Shown piece after piece: positions 11,510-23,900 of a stretch of DNA of 64,000 nucleotides; the stretch's first letter is position 1, and every line of letters starts with the position of its first letter. The notes beneath the pieces were generated by a model. It worked only from the letters and a program-made list of their open reading frames with translations. It was not told the origin of the DNA and made no database searches. A program made the translations under genes and the position numbers. Location: assembly GCF_002775205.1 (NCBI RefSeq), contig NC_036447.1, forward strand, positions 6,250,501 to 6,314,500. The letters are read 5' to 3'. Origin of the DNA: Xiphophorus maculatus (taxonomy: Eukaryota > Chordata > Actinopteri > Cyprinodontiformes > Poeciliidae).

Positions 11510-13110
11510 AATCTACTTAGTTGGGCAGTTTCTAATTCTTAACATTTGTAATTTTTATCAAAGCAAAATGTTATATATAGAAATGGAAATGTTAATTAAA
11601 TCTAATAATTTTTGAAGGATCCAAACTGCAGTAATTCAACTAGGGATGCAACATTTACGGTAGATATAAAAAGTTTGCACACAGTTGAAATGCCAGGTTT
11701 TCAGGTGTTAAGAAGGAGACTGATAAATGGTTTCCACAATTAATGAGACATTTGTCCTGTACAAGACTACTCAAAAACATAAATCTTTGAAACTTATTGA
11801 GATCATCTGCTGTGACTGCTTTAAAAATTTAAAAAGGATATAAGAATTCAAGAGTACAATTTCTTTGTCTTTTTAAGGCCAATTTAAGTCCATTATTCTT
11901 TAATTATATATTTTTAAAATATCTTTATTACTTGGCTTTAACAACTTATGTCAGTTTCGCATTATTTCAGCAACCAAAACGGATTTTTGTTTTTTAATGT
12001 AATGGCAAGGTAGCAACATGTGGCCCTGAAAAGCTTCTACCATTAATGTGATTTACGTTGATGCTCTTATTTTGAAATGTAACCGGACGTTATCTGTTAA
12101 GACAAGGAAGGAGAAATTATGGCGATGCCACTAAAGTCGGACTGACAAACATGCACGCAACCTGCCTGCCGTTGTTCTATCGAAGTGCTAAAAGTGTAAC
12201 AGAGCCCCCAAGTCTTCCGATAACAGCAGCAAGCTCGTAAAACTAAATAAATTAACGAAAGTCCGATGCCAGAGAGGTAAGCTAGCAATACTTTAAAAAA
12301 AGAAAAAAATCGAATGACAGACGTTCATTTCGTCCATTGCTCTTGATAAATGGCTGCAGACGTGTGCTACTTGCTTTAAGCCGTAGCGTAAAACGGCCAT
12401 TGTGGATAGAAAAAAATGGAGTTAATTCCCGCCATAAAACTCCGAATTTGAAATTAATTTCAGAAATTTCTTTGAAAAAACTTTAACATTTCTTTTTTTG
12501 AAAAGAAGATTAAGATAAATATCTGATTTTTTTTTTTTTAGAAAAAAATTAAAATTTCTTACTCTAAAATTTTTGACTTTTGAAATTCTAGAAAATTTTG
12601 AGTTTTGTGGCAAAAATGTACTTCTTTTTCATTATATTGTATGTACAATGACTGTCGTAATAGCGTGATGGTGGCATGTTGTGGCCGTGAAAAAACCATG
12701 CTAAATGTGTTAAGACTGGATTGGGCTTGGTGGCCATGAAAGCAATGGTCGCTTTGTCTGCCTTTACTTTGACATCCAGGTTTATGCCTCTTCCATCTAA
12801 AGAGAGCTTCATGCTGAATCCCACCCACACATCTTAAATCTTTCTGTTAGTTGATGTTAGTTTGAAACACCAGTCACTGAAAAATTTGACAGTAAAAGTG
12901 TTTCAGAGAAATTATTTCCAAATTCAGTTACCTTTAAAGCTCGTATAAAGCTAAAGTGAAACTGACGAAACAGCTGTATGTGGTTTTTGTGTTTTTTGTC
13001 ACTCTGCCGTGGTTTTGGTGAATACATTTAGTTTTCCATTCTCTGCTTCTGTGTATTTCCTCATATTTTCTCACATGCAGAATTTTATACTCAAGTAAAT
13101 GTTACTGAGT
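11510..13110. other. Repeat-derived intergenic DNA
   Basis: No gene is supported. 11641 begins with a 'tagggatgcaac' hAT-MITE-like end. About 12000-12300 looks like a diverged DNA element. 12440-12600 is a copy of the TTTCTAGAAA degenerate array. Short minus-strand frames at 12559-12830 have no recognisable domain. Confidence 0.4.
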
Positions 13111-13116
13111 AGACTT

Positions 13117-13447
13117 CAAAAACACAAAATCTTAACAAGTATTTTTGTCTACTTTCTAGTCCAAATATATTTCTAGGAAGATATAGGAGCTTGTTTTACG
13201 CCAATAATTTCTTAATATTAGTGAAGAAGTACCAGTTCTGCTGGTAGATTATTTTACTAATGGAAAAAACATCTTGTTATAAGTGTAGGAATCTGCCAAT
13301 ATATTAACATATAATATTAAGGTATTATTTACTTAAACCAAGCTCCTATGTCTTGCTGAAAAGTCACTTGTAAATCAGTTTTGTCTTATTTCTAGTGTAC
13401 TAAATTATTTACACTAGAAACTAGTCAAAAAATATTTTGCTGTGTAA
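13117..13447. mobile_element. Long hairpin MITE
   Basis: The left arm ('aaaacacaaaatcttaacaa' ... 'ataggagcttgtttta' ... 'ctggtagattatttta') is the imperfect reverse complement of the right arm ('tctgccaatatatt' ... 'aagctcctatgtcttgct' ... 'cactagaaactagtc'). It is a foldback element with no coding capacity. Related copies are listed at 31024, 31392, 35017, 43699, 44667 and 58213. Confidence 0.7.
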
Positions 13448-13747
13448 CTGTAACCCAACTCTGGTCATGAGAAGGTAGATACTCGAGTACTGCGAGCAAA
13501 TAAAGAAATAAAGTGTGTCGAGAAAAACATGAAGAGATCCAAAGAAGAACTGAGCTAAAGTAAATCATGCGGATCAAAATATAAAGAAGTAAAAACAATA
13601 CTTTCCTGGAGATGGTTGTTCTGGTTAAAGCAAAAATACAACTTGGTTCAGAATCAATTGTGTAAAACAATGTAATATTAAAACAGTATAAAGCCCACAC
13701 AGCACTTTAGCAGCTTGACCAAACTTGAGAAACAGTTAATCATTTTT

Positions 13748-13915
13748 CTGAAAGTCTACATGATGCAACTGCAAAGCCAACTGATGCAGCAGCAGCATCA
13801 TCAATGATGCTGCTGCAAACTGAACTGTTGCAGCAGTGGCATCTTCTGATACTACTGCAAGGTAAACTTTTGCAGAGGCATTTTATGCATGTTGCTGCTG
13901 CTACAAAATAAAGTG
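13748..13915. repeat. Cluster of ATGCAGCAGCAG / CTGCTGCAT inverted repeats
   Basis: TGATGCAGCAGCAGCATCA is followed at once by TGATGCTGCTGCAA, then by several more GCAGCAG and GCTGCTGC words up to about 13905. The strand can pair with itself. No coding role is supported. Confidence 0.55.
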
Positions 13916-13949
13916 CGCTCTCCGCCATAGGACGTGAAAATGACATAAT

Positions 13950-15800
13950 TTGAGTAACCTATATTTCCTCATGAAGTAGACCATGATATGTCATTTGTCG
14001 CAAACAGCTTCGTGGGCCAACTCGTTTTAGAGTGTGTTTTCAAGTTTTTATCAGTTATTATTGGTTAAATATTAGTCTTAGTTTAAATTTTATTAGTCAT
14101 ATTAGCAGTTTTAGTTTTTTCATATTTTGGTTAATTTTAGGTGCAAAATTCAAAAAGGTCAAAGTATTGTGATTATGTAAACATTGATTGGGTAATGAAT
14201 ACTCAAAGGAAGATGCCATTTTCAAAAAATTTATTCAACTATTGTTGAACAACAACTGACTCTGCTGTTTTCTCCTTATTGAAAGACTAATAAATAGATA
14301 AACATACTTTGAATCTATTCAAGGTTTGAACCTGTCTTCCTATGAAAACAAAGGACATTCTATCTATAAGTTCATTAAGTTTTAATTTTAAAAATGCTAT
14401 AAAAATATAGTTCCAGTTCGTTGTAGTTTCTTTAATTACTGTTTTTATTTATTTCAGTTAACAAAAAAGTTTTAATTTCAGTTTTTGTAATTTTATTAGT
14501 ATTAGTTAACTATAATAGTCTTGATTCCCAATAGTTGGAGTATATGTTGTTCTCATCTGTTTCCAGCTCTGTTGACTTTATTTTGCTCATATTTTGGATG
14601 AGAGTTGATGGTTAATTGGGAATTATGAAAGTTTTACCTTTCACATGTTTTAAAATCTAAAAACACAGATTGTTTCCCAGTGCCTCTACTTGTTGTCCCA
14701 CATATTTCCCAGACTTTGCAGAAATGACTGTACGTACACCTAGAGACAGAAAATGAGACTTTTACAAATTGACATTCTCGCATTCGCCGTTATGAAAGGA
14801 GCAGCGTAGGTGCAAATCATAAATTACTGACGACTGGATTCTCCCCACCGTTGAAAACATGCAAAACTCGCACAACTTCCAATATTGCAAAGGATACAAG
14901 AAGTACCCCCTGTGTGTTTTGCTGTTTAATGGACAAAGTTAACAAAATGTCACCCATAAACTGGTCAGACATTTTAAAGTATTCTAGAATCACAAAATCC
15001 AGAAAATAAAAATAAAGAAATGATTCAGGGAACATTTACAGTTCTGTCTTTTATTTAGAAACGTGTTCAAGCGTTGTTGCCGTTTTCTGCTCAGTAACCA
15101 AACTGCTGTTAGCAATATGAGCTAGAAATTTTGAACAACTTTGAACTTTGTGGATTAATCTGTTTGAACATTTACTGTAGTGGCTATTTGTCCATGAAAA
15201 CCAACAAACTTAAAAGTGATCAAACTAAAGGCGACTATTTATGGTCATTGTTGGTTTTTGCAGAACAGAACAGGCAGCAGTTGATGCCGCTCCGTCATGT
15301 AGCCCAGCTGAATAAGCGCTATTAGGTTCAACTTCAGGATTTTTTAGAGTATTTACTTTTCAACTTAAGTAGCTTGTCGAGTGTTTATATTTCAAAACAG
15401 AATCCCACCCCGGACTCTATTTGGACTGCTTCTCTTTCACGCTCTGGTATATCTCCGCCATCTTGATTCCTGTACCAACAGCGCCGCTGATGGATAATGA
15501 CCAGCGACGCCCCCTGCTGGGTGGCGACCAAACTACAACACCAAAAGACTGATTAAGTGGACGTTATCAATTAATCGTTTGAAACTAATTTTAATCTAAT
15601 AAACCATTAGTTGACACTTAATTGTAAGAAGATTAATTATTTACATCCCTCACCATTGATTTAGTGATATACAAACTGCCAGAAGTACAGACTTTATCAA
15701 TTTCAAACATGTCAGTTGGATAAAATAATAAAATGACGTTAAAGGGAGGATATTAAACATGTACACTTTCACAAGAGGTGTGTTAAGTTTATTCCTCTTC
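13950..15800. other. Intergenic DNA without a supported gene
   Basis: AT-rich sequence with decayed repeat words. The GC-rich patch at 15410-15540 ('cgccccctgctgg') looks repeat-derived. Nothing here has a usable reading frame with a domain. Confidence 0.4.
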
Positions 15801-15806
15801 TTTCAG

Positions 15807-15900
15807 CCGATCTACATCCGTGTTACTCTAGAGACTCTGTGGTTGACGCTGTGGGCGGTTTCAGACCACCTCTTCAGCTCGTCAAACGACAGCATCGTCG

Positions 15901-15945
<45 letters not shown>

Positions 15946-15952
15946 CTCATGA
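15807..15952 (+). other. Possible terminal exon ending in a histidine run (doubtful)
   Basis: A good acceptor (ttcctcttctttcag) at 15806 is followed by an open frame starting DLHPCYSRDSVVDAVGGF and ending in about 15 consecutive His codons, Ser and TGA at 15950. The His run is a (CAT)n microsatellite at 15902-15943. The minus strand of the same stretch is also open (MLSFDELKRWSETAHSVNHR after a Met run). No partner exon was found on either strand, so this may be chance around a microsatellite. Confidence 0.2.
15902..15943. repeat. (CAT)n microsatellite
   Basis: Fourteen uninterrupted CAT/ATC triplets. The tract is likely to vary in length between individuals. Confidence 0.95.
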
Positions 15953-15959
15953 TCAGGTC

Positions 15960-17820
15960 AGGTGGATCAGTTGATAAACTGGGTTGATGCAGCTGCCAAA
16001 GTCCACCAGCATAACTTGATGTTGAAAAATCCAACTTAGAAAGTTTTTTTTATATTTATAGAGGTTAATATCAACAAATATTAACATTTTATTACATAGA
16101 TAAAAACATTTCCAGTTTGAATCATTTTAAACTACTAACCAGCTTCGGATAACTTGGAATCCTCCACCTTTCAAAAGAGGCGTTTCTCCCCTTAGTTCAG
16201 CTAAAAAAATCATCATTTGGAGCTGCTAACATTCCAACACAACTTATAATTTTTAATAAAGATTTACTCCATTAAATTTGTTATTTTTTAAAGAACCCCA
16301 ATTTTAATCCTCTGTTTAGGTTTTGTAATAAAATCTTTGCTAAAAAAAAAAAAGTATCAATAAATTTTCTTTTATAAGATGTTAATATTTGTCGAGACTG
16401 ATGTAATAACTCAAAGAAAAATAGATCTGAACAATATTACTGGAATTTTGTGTCATTCTGTTGTGGAAATTCAGTGCAATCATTCCATGAAATAAAAAGC
16501 TAAATACTGCATGTCATCATGATATCTATTTTAAAAATACTTGTTGGTTCTTTATTATTTTTAGCCAAAGGTATTAAGAGCCATGGTTCCATTGTGGAAG
16601 GTCCAAAGAGCCACCTATGGCCCCAGAACCACAGGTTGAAGACCCTTGGAATAGGTTTACCTGACAGCAAAATAATTTCTTCACCGCAATCTGACTTTTT
16701 TCTGTCACAGGAAGAGGAAACTATAATAATAACCTCACAGAACTGCACTTCAAACAAATCAGACCGCTTCCTCTCCTTTTAATAACCTGCTAATCTGCAA
16801 ATAAAAACTCTATTTTTGACAAAGAAGCGAATGAAAACTATGACGTGCAAATTCTCCTCTACTCACTGACTTTAAATGGTCCAAGCTGAATTTCTATGAA
16901 GAAAAAAGCATGATGAAATTATTATAAACGTGTTGCAACGTGAATAGCCACAAATTATGGCATCATCTAAAATCTCTTGATGAAAATTAAAACATATTTT
17001 CATTTTCTAAGACTAATCATCTGAATGCAGGTCAATATTTCAAAGCATATTTATCTTAATTTAAACATCTGACCTTCATTTAATGTCGGATTTTAAAAGT
17101 ATGTTTAAATAACAGCTATTCTACTGACATTTTCTGGTGACATATTGTTTAATTTGAATTTAAATTTCTTCATGCTCATCGGTGCCATTTTCAAAACACT
17201 TGAACAGAAAGAAAATATTATTTTTCAAGAATATTTAATTCAAATTTATGGGGGAAAGGGGGAGAAAGTGAGACAGGAAGGTTGCTAGCAAGTGCAGATT
17301 ATGGTTTCCTTTGCCGTTGACGTCAGCTTCCTGTTTGTGTTAAATCGGGTTCAACCGAGACGTCGTGTCCCTGTCTTCCATTCTCATTCTGAGCTGTCCT
17401 CATTTACTCTGTTTTCCTTCATTTATGTTCATTCATAGAAAACAGTCGATACTATGAGCTTAAATCCAACAATGAAGTTCAAAATTGGAAAGCATTGATG
17501 AATTATTTGGCAGGATTGTTGCAGTTCTCCTTTAATAAACATTTTCTCCACTTCTCTCAGGTCTTTTAAGCCAAATATCAAAGAACATTAAGAGATGCCA
17601 ATGTTACTCCAATACAACACAGAAAACAATACAGAATTTAATTGTGGTTGAATCTCAAATTTTTTTATCTTGGACCCTGGTTTATTAATGTTCAGTAATC
17701 ATATTACATAAGTCATCAAATAAAATATGTAAACATTTATGTTTGATCAGTTAGAATCTGTTCCAATGAGGTTTGTTTAAAAATAACCTTTATGCAGGTA
17801 TTAAACACACTTTTCACTGA
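15960..17820. other. Intergenic DNA without a supported gene
   Basis: AT-rich. About 16560-16665 contains 'agagccatggttccattg' and 'ttgaagacccttgga', pieces of a hAT-type repeat related to the element at 63201-63977. Open frames at 16500-16782 on both strands overlap this repeat and are not credible genes. Confidence 0.4.
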
Positions 17821-17821
17821 A

Positions 17822-18365
17822 ACTGCAGTATGTAACGTTTACAAAAAAGGTTTTTTTATGTATTTGTTAATACAGTCACTATGTTGTGACAGTATAATAT
17901 TAGGCAGGTAATCTGTGAAAATTCAATCTCCTCCACCTTCCTACCTACTATTGCCTCTGAAGAAATGCACCGCTCTGACAAAAAACAACCAATCAGAGCC
18001 AGGAGGCGGGTCTTAGCGCTGTCAATCATTCTTGGGAACGTTCTGGTAAAAGTGCTAATGATGGAGAAACAATTTACTGTGACAAGAAAACAATTCATCC
18101 ACCATCATCAGTGTCCATGCTAACTAGCATTAGCATTTTGCTATGGAGAAGAATCTGGAAAGAGCAAGAGGGAGCATGAGCTTGATTGACAGCACTAGGA
18201 CCCTCCTTCTGGCTCTTGATTGGTTGTTTCTGGCTGAGCATTGAAAAGACGGAGGCTTTCATTATTTTCAATTTATCTGCTTTATGTTATACTGTCACAA
18301 CATTGACAGGTTTAACAAATGTGTAAGAAAATATTTTTTTCATAAATACTTTGGCTTTAAGCCCA
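17822..18365. mobile_element. Near-palindromic CCAAT-bearing hairpin element, copy 2
   Basis: Left end 'atgttgtgacagtataatat' and right end 'ttatactgtcacaacattg' are inverted copies, and the match extends outward about 40 more bases. The middle again holds 'aaccaatcag...gggtcttagcgctgtcaatca' against 'tgacagcactaggaccctcc...gattggttg'. Same family as 6585-7112, and about the same length. Confidence 0.65.
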
Positions 18366-18379
18366 CATTTCTGCATTAA

Positions 18380-19670
18380 TTTTATTTTTTTATTGCTCTG
18401 GTGTAAAATTCTGATTTTAATTTCTTCATTAGCTGTAAGCAGAAAATCATCATAATTATCAGAAATAAAGACATCAGTGTGTGTGTAATTAAGCTATATA
18501 ATGTACTGGGCAGGCTGTTCTCTTGACAACTGAGAAAACAATAAACATACTTGCATTTTTTATTTTTAAAGTAACAGTGGTTTTGTGAAGGAAATGGAAA
18601 AAATAACACAACAAAAAATATGATGTGGCTTTTGCCTTTTGTTGATCCTTCCAGGCCACCATAATAATCTACTATACTCTTTTTAACTTGTATATTATGA
18701 TGATTACATTCAAAGAAATATAAACACAACACTGATATGTAGGGTTTTATTTTGACACATTTTCACAATATTTTGTTTTGCTGCATTTCATTATAACTAA
18801 TACTGATATTAAGAAGACTCACACTACACTTTAAGCTCAATTTATTTAAAAGGTAAAGTAAATTTAACTAATTAATAAAAATATCACAAGATGTAAGCCT
18901 TTTCTCAGTAAAGTGTCCAGATTAAAAAGATTTATCACAGTAAAGGTCACTTATAGGAGATGCTGTAGTGAATATATGATTAAATACATTTAATAAAATC
19001 TGGGTCATTTTGACAAATTATTTCTATTTTATTCCATATTTTGGGTGTTCATTTATTTTATCTATACAACACTTTGCCACAGCTGTCGTTTTAAAACGTT
19101 CATATTCACGCAGTTTTAACTCAAACGTGTCAGTTAGCCAATCAGACGTTTCCAAACCTGTGATGTCATCAGTGGGCTTCCCCTCATTGCTTAAAGAGAC
19201 AGTAAACATTCTGTATAAAACTTTATCATTTTAAAGACATAATAAATAAATCTGATATTTTCTTTCCTTCATTTTTGTGGAATTATTTTGGTGATTCTTA
19301 AACCAAAAGGACTTTAGTCTGATTTAACTGTCAGAAAAAAAAAGTGTCTTTTGTTTCATTGCTGTCTCAGTTAATAAAGTTCAGACAAAACTTAAAGAAA
19401 AAGGCTATAAACTCAAAGCTTTGCTTTGAAAGTAGGTGAAATAATATTAAAAAGATCGTATTGGTTTTGGTGAATTACTTACATGTAATTATGAGAATTA
19501 TTTATGTAATTTTTGTATTTATGTAATTATGATTATCATGTAGGATAAATCAATGTCTTGATTTTTACTGGAGCAACAAAGAAACCACTGCAACATCTTT
19601 CAACAACATTGGGAGAACTTCACACGTTTTATTGTGGTTGTCATTTATATAGTTTGTGATCATTTTTCCA
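18380..19670. other. Intergenic DNA without a supported gene
   Basis: AT-rich sequence. Short frames, such as 18382-18732 minus and 19010-19234 plus, have no recognisable domain and no codon structure suggesting a gene. I see nothing else in it. Confidence 0.4.
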
Positions 19671-19676
19671 GTTAGG

Positions 19677-20660
19677 CAATGGGGACCGTTTGTAAAGTTA
19701 CAGTCAAATGTTAGCAGCAATAATTTAGGTTATTTAGCCTGTCATGAAAGGGAAAAATGAGGGTTCATTCTTTTAAAGTCATATTATCACAATGATATTC
19801 ATTTATTTTTAAGTATCAGAATTTCAACCTAAATCTTTAGTCAGCAGATATTTAGCATAAGAACTAAATATTTAGCTTCACACTAAAAATAGTGAGCTAA
19901 CTATTTAGTTTAAAGTTAAGTAGCTGGCTTTAAACACAAAGCTAAATATTTAGTTTAAAGTTAAACATTTACCATTTACTTCAGAGATATATATAAAGCT
20001 AATATTCACATGCCAATAGTCGAGATTCACATGTGAATTTCCAGTATAGAACAAATTCACATGCCAGTTAGCAAGCATAGTAATTAGTTTGCTAACTATT
20101 TAGCTAACTATTTAGCTTTATCCTAAATATTTAGGTCATAGCTAAGTATTGAAAGTATTGAGTTTAAAGTTAAATATTTAGCTGTAAGGTAAATGCTTAG
20201 CTGTCAGCTAATTATTTTTCTAACTAAATATTTAGATATAGATATTTAGTTTGTAAACTACATATTTAGCTAAGCTAAATATTTAGTTTGGAGCTAAATA
20301 TTTAGCTTGCTAACTAAATGCGTAGCTTCAAACTAAATATTTAGTTTAGATTGAAGCTCAACTTAGATTGAAATAAACTAAAGTAGTTTATTTAGTTTGA
20401 AGCTACACATTTAGGTTGCTAATTAAATGTTTGGTTTGATGCTAAGTGTTTTGCTAACAAAATATTTAGTCTGATATAAAATATTTAGCTTGCTAATTAA
20501 ATATTTAGCTTCAAATTCTGACACTTATAAATGAACGAACAAGGTGGTGAAAATGTGACTTTGAAAAATGAACTCCCAATTTTTTCCTCTGGTGACAGGC
20601 TAATTAACTGAAATTATCGCTCTTAATTTTTGACTGTGTAACTTTACAAACGGTGCCTCA
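19677..20660. mobile_element. DNA transposon filled with TAAATATTTAGC palindromes
   Basis: The ends are inverted copies of ACCGTTTGTAAAGTTACA (left 19685-19702, right about 20635-20654), followed on both sides by GTCAAA. Flanks CAGTTAGG (19669-19676) and CAGTTTGG (20661-20668) agree at seven of eight bases, which fits a hAT target duplication. Between about 19840 and 20510 the interior is a loose array of CTAAATATTTAG and TTAGCTAAATATTTAG, palindromes of 12-16 bases, spaced by 'tttaaagct' or 'ttgctaact'. No transposase is encoded. Confidence 0.7.
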
Positions 20661-20927
20661 CAGTTTGGAACCTACTTGGGTAACAAAGAAAAGGTAATTT
20701 TTCACTTTGTCCATTTAGAAGTATGAACAGGGAAATGTTTTGGAGACTAGAATAATTCGCATTAAGACAGCTTTGACAACACCATTGAAAACAACAAACC
20801 CACCAGTCATGAACTAGCAGACAGAGTTAAGTCTAATGTCCTTTGTTCAAGCAGAAGATCGATTAACACACACAGATACACAGAAGACTGAATCTTTAGT
20901 CTGGCTTAAGACAAGATTAAACACCAT

Positions 20928-23900
20928 CTACATGCCACACTGGGACTGCTGCCGGTGTCTCCGAACGCTACACATCTGGCTAAAGGACTGTCCACAGCGG
21001 GAGCAGCTGTAGGGTTTCTCCTGCGTGTGAACTGTTCGGTGCCTCTTTAGATGACTTGAAGAGATGAAGCTTTTCCCACACAGCGTACAGCGGTAGCGTC
21101 TCTCACCAGTGTGGACAAGAAGGTGGACCCTCAGGTTGTTAGGCTGGGCGAACCCTTTCCCACAGTGGGGGCAGGTGTACGGTCTCTCCCCCGTGTGAAT
21201 CTGCTGGTGCTGCTCCAGGGCTGCAGTGTTTGGGAAGACGAGCCGGCACACCGTGCACACCAGCAGCTCATTATTAAACGCAGCGCCGTTCCTGGGCGGC
21301 CGCCGCTGACTAGGTGTCTTAGCTGCAGAACCTGTGGAGTGGGAGGGCGGAGGAGGATGTGGAGCAGCGATAACACCAGCCATGTCAAAAGATGGCGCAA
21401 AAGCAGCCACTTCACGAGTGACGGCCATTGGACCGTCAAGAGCGTCTGCCTCTCCCTGCGAAGGAAAGGAAGACGAAGCATGTCCAGAGTTTGTGTTCCC
21501 CAAACCCAGCTGTGCAACTGCGTAAGCTGCACCAAGATGGCTGACCCGCTCCTGCATCCAGGCCAGATCCAGGTCCAAGTTAAGGTCAGTCCCGGGTTCT
21601 TCTGATTTCACAGCAGCTGCCAGATTAGAAGGATGAAGGCTGTCATCTGTAGTTTCCTCTGGCTTTATTTCGCTTCCTGGAAGGCACTCAGTAAACTCCC
21701 TGCTAACGGGGCTTTGAACGCCAACACTGCCGGCAGGAAAACTGCTGCTCAAAGGTTTCATGGCCTTCCGTTTTGCTCGAGGCCTGAAGGTCAGATCTAT
21801 TGTGGCGTCAGTGGGAGACGGAGAAGACTGCGAGGAGGACAGTAAGGTGCTGGTACTGGTGTCAATGACGATATCAGCAGGAGGAGATTCTTCACTCTGA
21901 TCCCGGGCTAAAAAAGGACAGAAAGAGAAAGAAGTTCTGTAAGTAAAATGGATCCGCAATGCACATTCACCTTTGAAGTTTCAAGTTTACATTTTCTGAC
22001 TCTAAATAATTAATAGGAAATAAGCAGAATTCTCAAAAAAAATGCATATTTTTTTTACAGTTAACAAAACTCAACATAAATTTGCTATAATTGACAGTAA
22101 TGTCTTGTTTTCTTTGATTTACCATAAAAAACAAAATCTAAAAATGTAAAAAAAAAAAAAAAAAACAACTGCAACATTATTGTCAGGATCAAAGGTCCTG
22201 GAGAAACACTAAAAACCAACCAGAAGCAGCTAAAACTACGATGGGAGGTCAACTCACCAGAAGAAAGGTCGCCACAGTCAGTGCTGATGTTGACCTCCAC
22301 CTTCACATCCAGGCTGCAGCTTTCTCGCTCCTTTTTCACTTGTTTTTGCAAGGCTAGCTTAGTTTCTTCTTGCTGGAATACAGTAAATAAACCAAATAAA
22401 TAAACTATTTGTTTTTTAGTGCTTAGAATATGATTGGATATGTTGTATGAATGGGTTAAATAGAATAGAAGATGTTAGTTTTCATCTTACAAGAGACGGT
22501 ATTAGATTGTGGCGATATTGTAGACTGCTAAACATGACCAGTGAAGGTAAATGTTTTGGAAACCATAAGATAATAGTAACATAAAGGACAAATTATACGT
22601 ATTCTAAACTGAAATGTACAATGTGTATACTGGAGGACTTTGTTTTTATATTTGATTAGTGTATATATTTATATAACAAAATTTCTGATCTGATAATGAA
22701 CTTTATTAGGTTCAAAATCTAAAACTTGTTAAATATATTTGACTTAAAGAGTAGAAGATAGTTGACACAAATGTGGCTCAAATGTTTTAGTGTACATATT
22801 GAAAATAAAAACGTGGAAAAAAACCTTTAAAACTCGACTGTTTCTCCTGTTTACTTCTAAAACAATTAATATTTTTATTGTTTAAATTTCTATTGGTCAA
22901 ATACAGCACTTAAAAAAATCTAGTAGAGACGTAGTAGAAATAAAACAAACCATCATGCTTCCCCCACCGTGCTTTACAGTAAGTAAAATGTCTCCCAGTA
23001 GCTGCTTTCTTATATACTCTTCGGTTCTCACTGAAGTATTTTTGTTTGTTGTTTTATTTAGTTGTGTTATAAATGCTTGAACTGTTTCTTTTATAATATG
23101 TGGTGACAATTTGTGAATCAAGTGAAGATATTTTGGGCTATGAGTGTATATATTGTCAATTTAAGAATAATATTTCTTAATTCTTTGTGCTTTTCCATTG
23201 AATGTTGTTTTTTTTCTCAACAATAGTTGAAAATTTTTATTTTTAATTTCCATTATGCTGATTAATATTTACCTGTGAAACATGATGAAATGTTACGTCT
23301 TCAGGTGCTGCAGGAAGAGGTGCCAACAGAAGCTGATGGTTGCCAGAAACTGAAAAATATAGCATAAAACTGTATTATGCATTATTCTTTACAAAAAAAA
23401 AAACTCCTTTTAATGCATGACTAAGTTTTCAGTCAGGTTTGCCTAAAGTTGTTCTGGATCATCGCTTTTAGATTTTGAGGTCGTCACAGAAAAGGTTTAC
23501 AGGTTAGGTTTTGTTAAAAAAAAAAAAAAAAAAAAAAGCTATATATCAAATATATGTAATCTACCGTTTTTTCTCTTTAAAACTCCTGCTCTTTCTAAAA
23601 CAAAGCCTTCAGGAAACATTTACATTGGCCAAAGTTTTTATTATCGCTCGTTTTTAGTGCTTTTAAATGGAGAGGAATTAAAATTTTCCTGCTCGTTTGT
23701 TGGTCCAACAGTGACACCTTGTGGTCATTTTGAATAACAGCATATTTCTTCGTGGGTTTTAAGCTGGAATAAAGGAATTGGAGGGAAATTCTTAAAATAG
23801 TGTGTTTGGAAAGCAGAATTAGGAAAAATATGCACAATTGTGTTTTGTGATAAATGTTATATAATAAGCGGTATAATGTCTTTGGTTTTTTTGTTTAAAA

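Noticed and set aside
15759-15974. Poly-isoleucine open frame over the CAT tract
   Set aside because: It is one of several frames through a microsatellite; a run of about 15 Ile is not a credible protein end.
21111-21605. 164-residue plus-strand frame opposite the zinc fingers
   Set aside because: Shadow of the zinc-finger exon, with no domain of its own.
22897-23121. Minus-strand frame in a zinc-finger gene intron
   Set aside because: It resembles scraps of a Tc1-type repeat, but is too short and broken to name.
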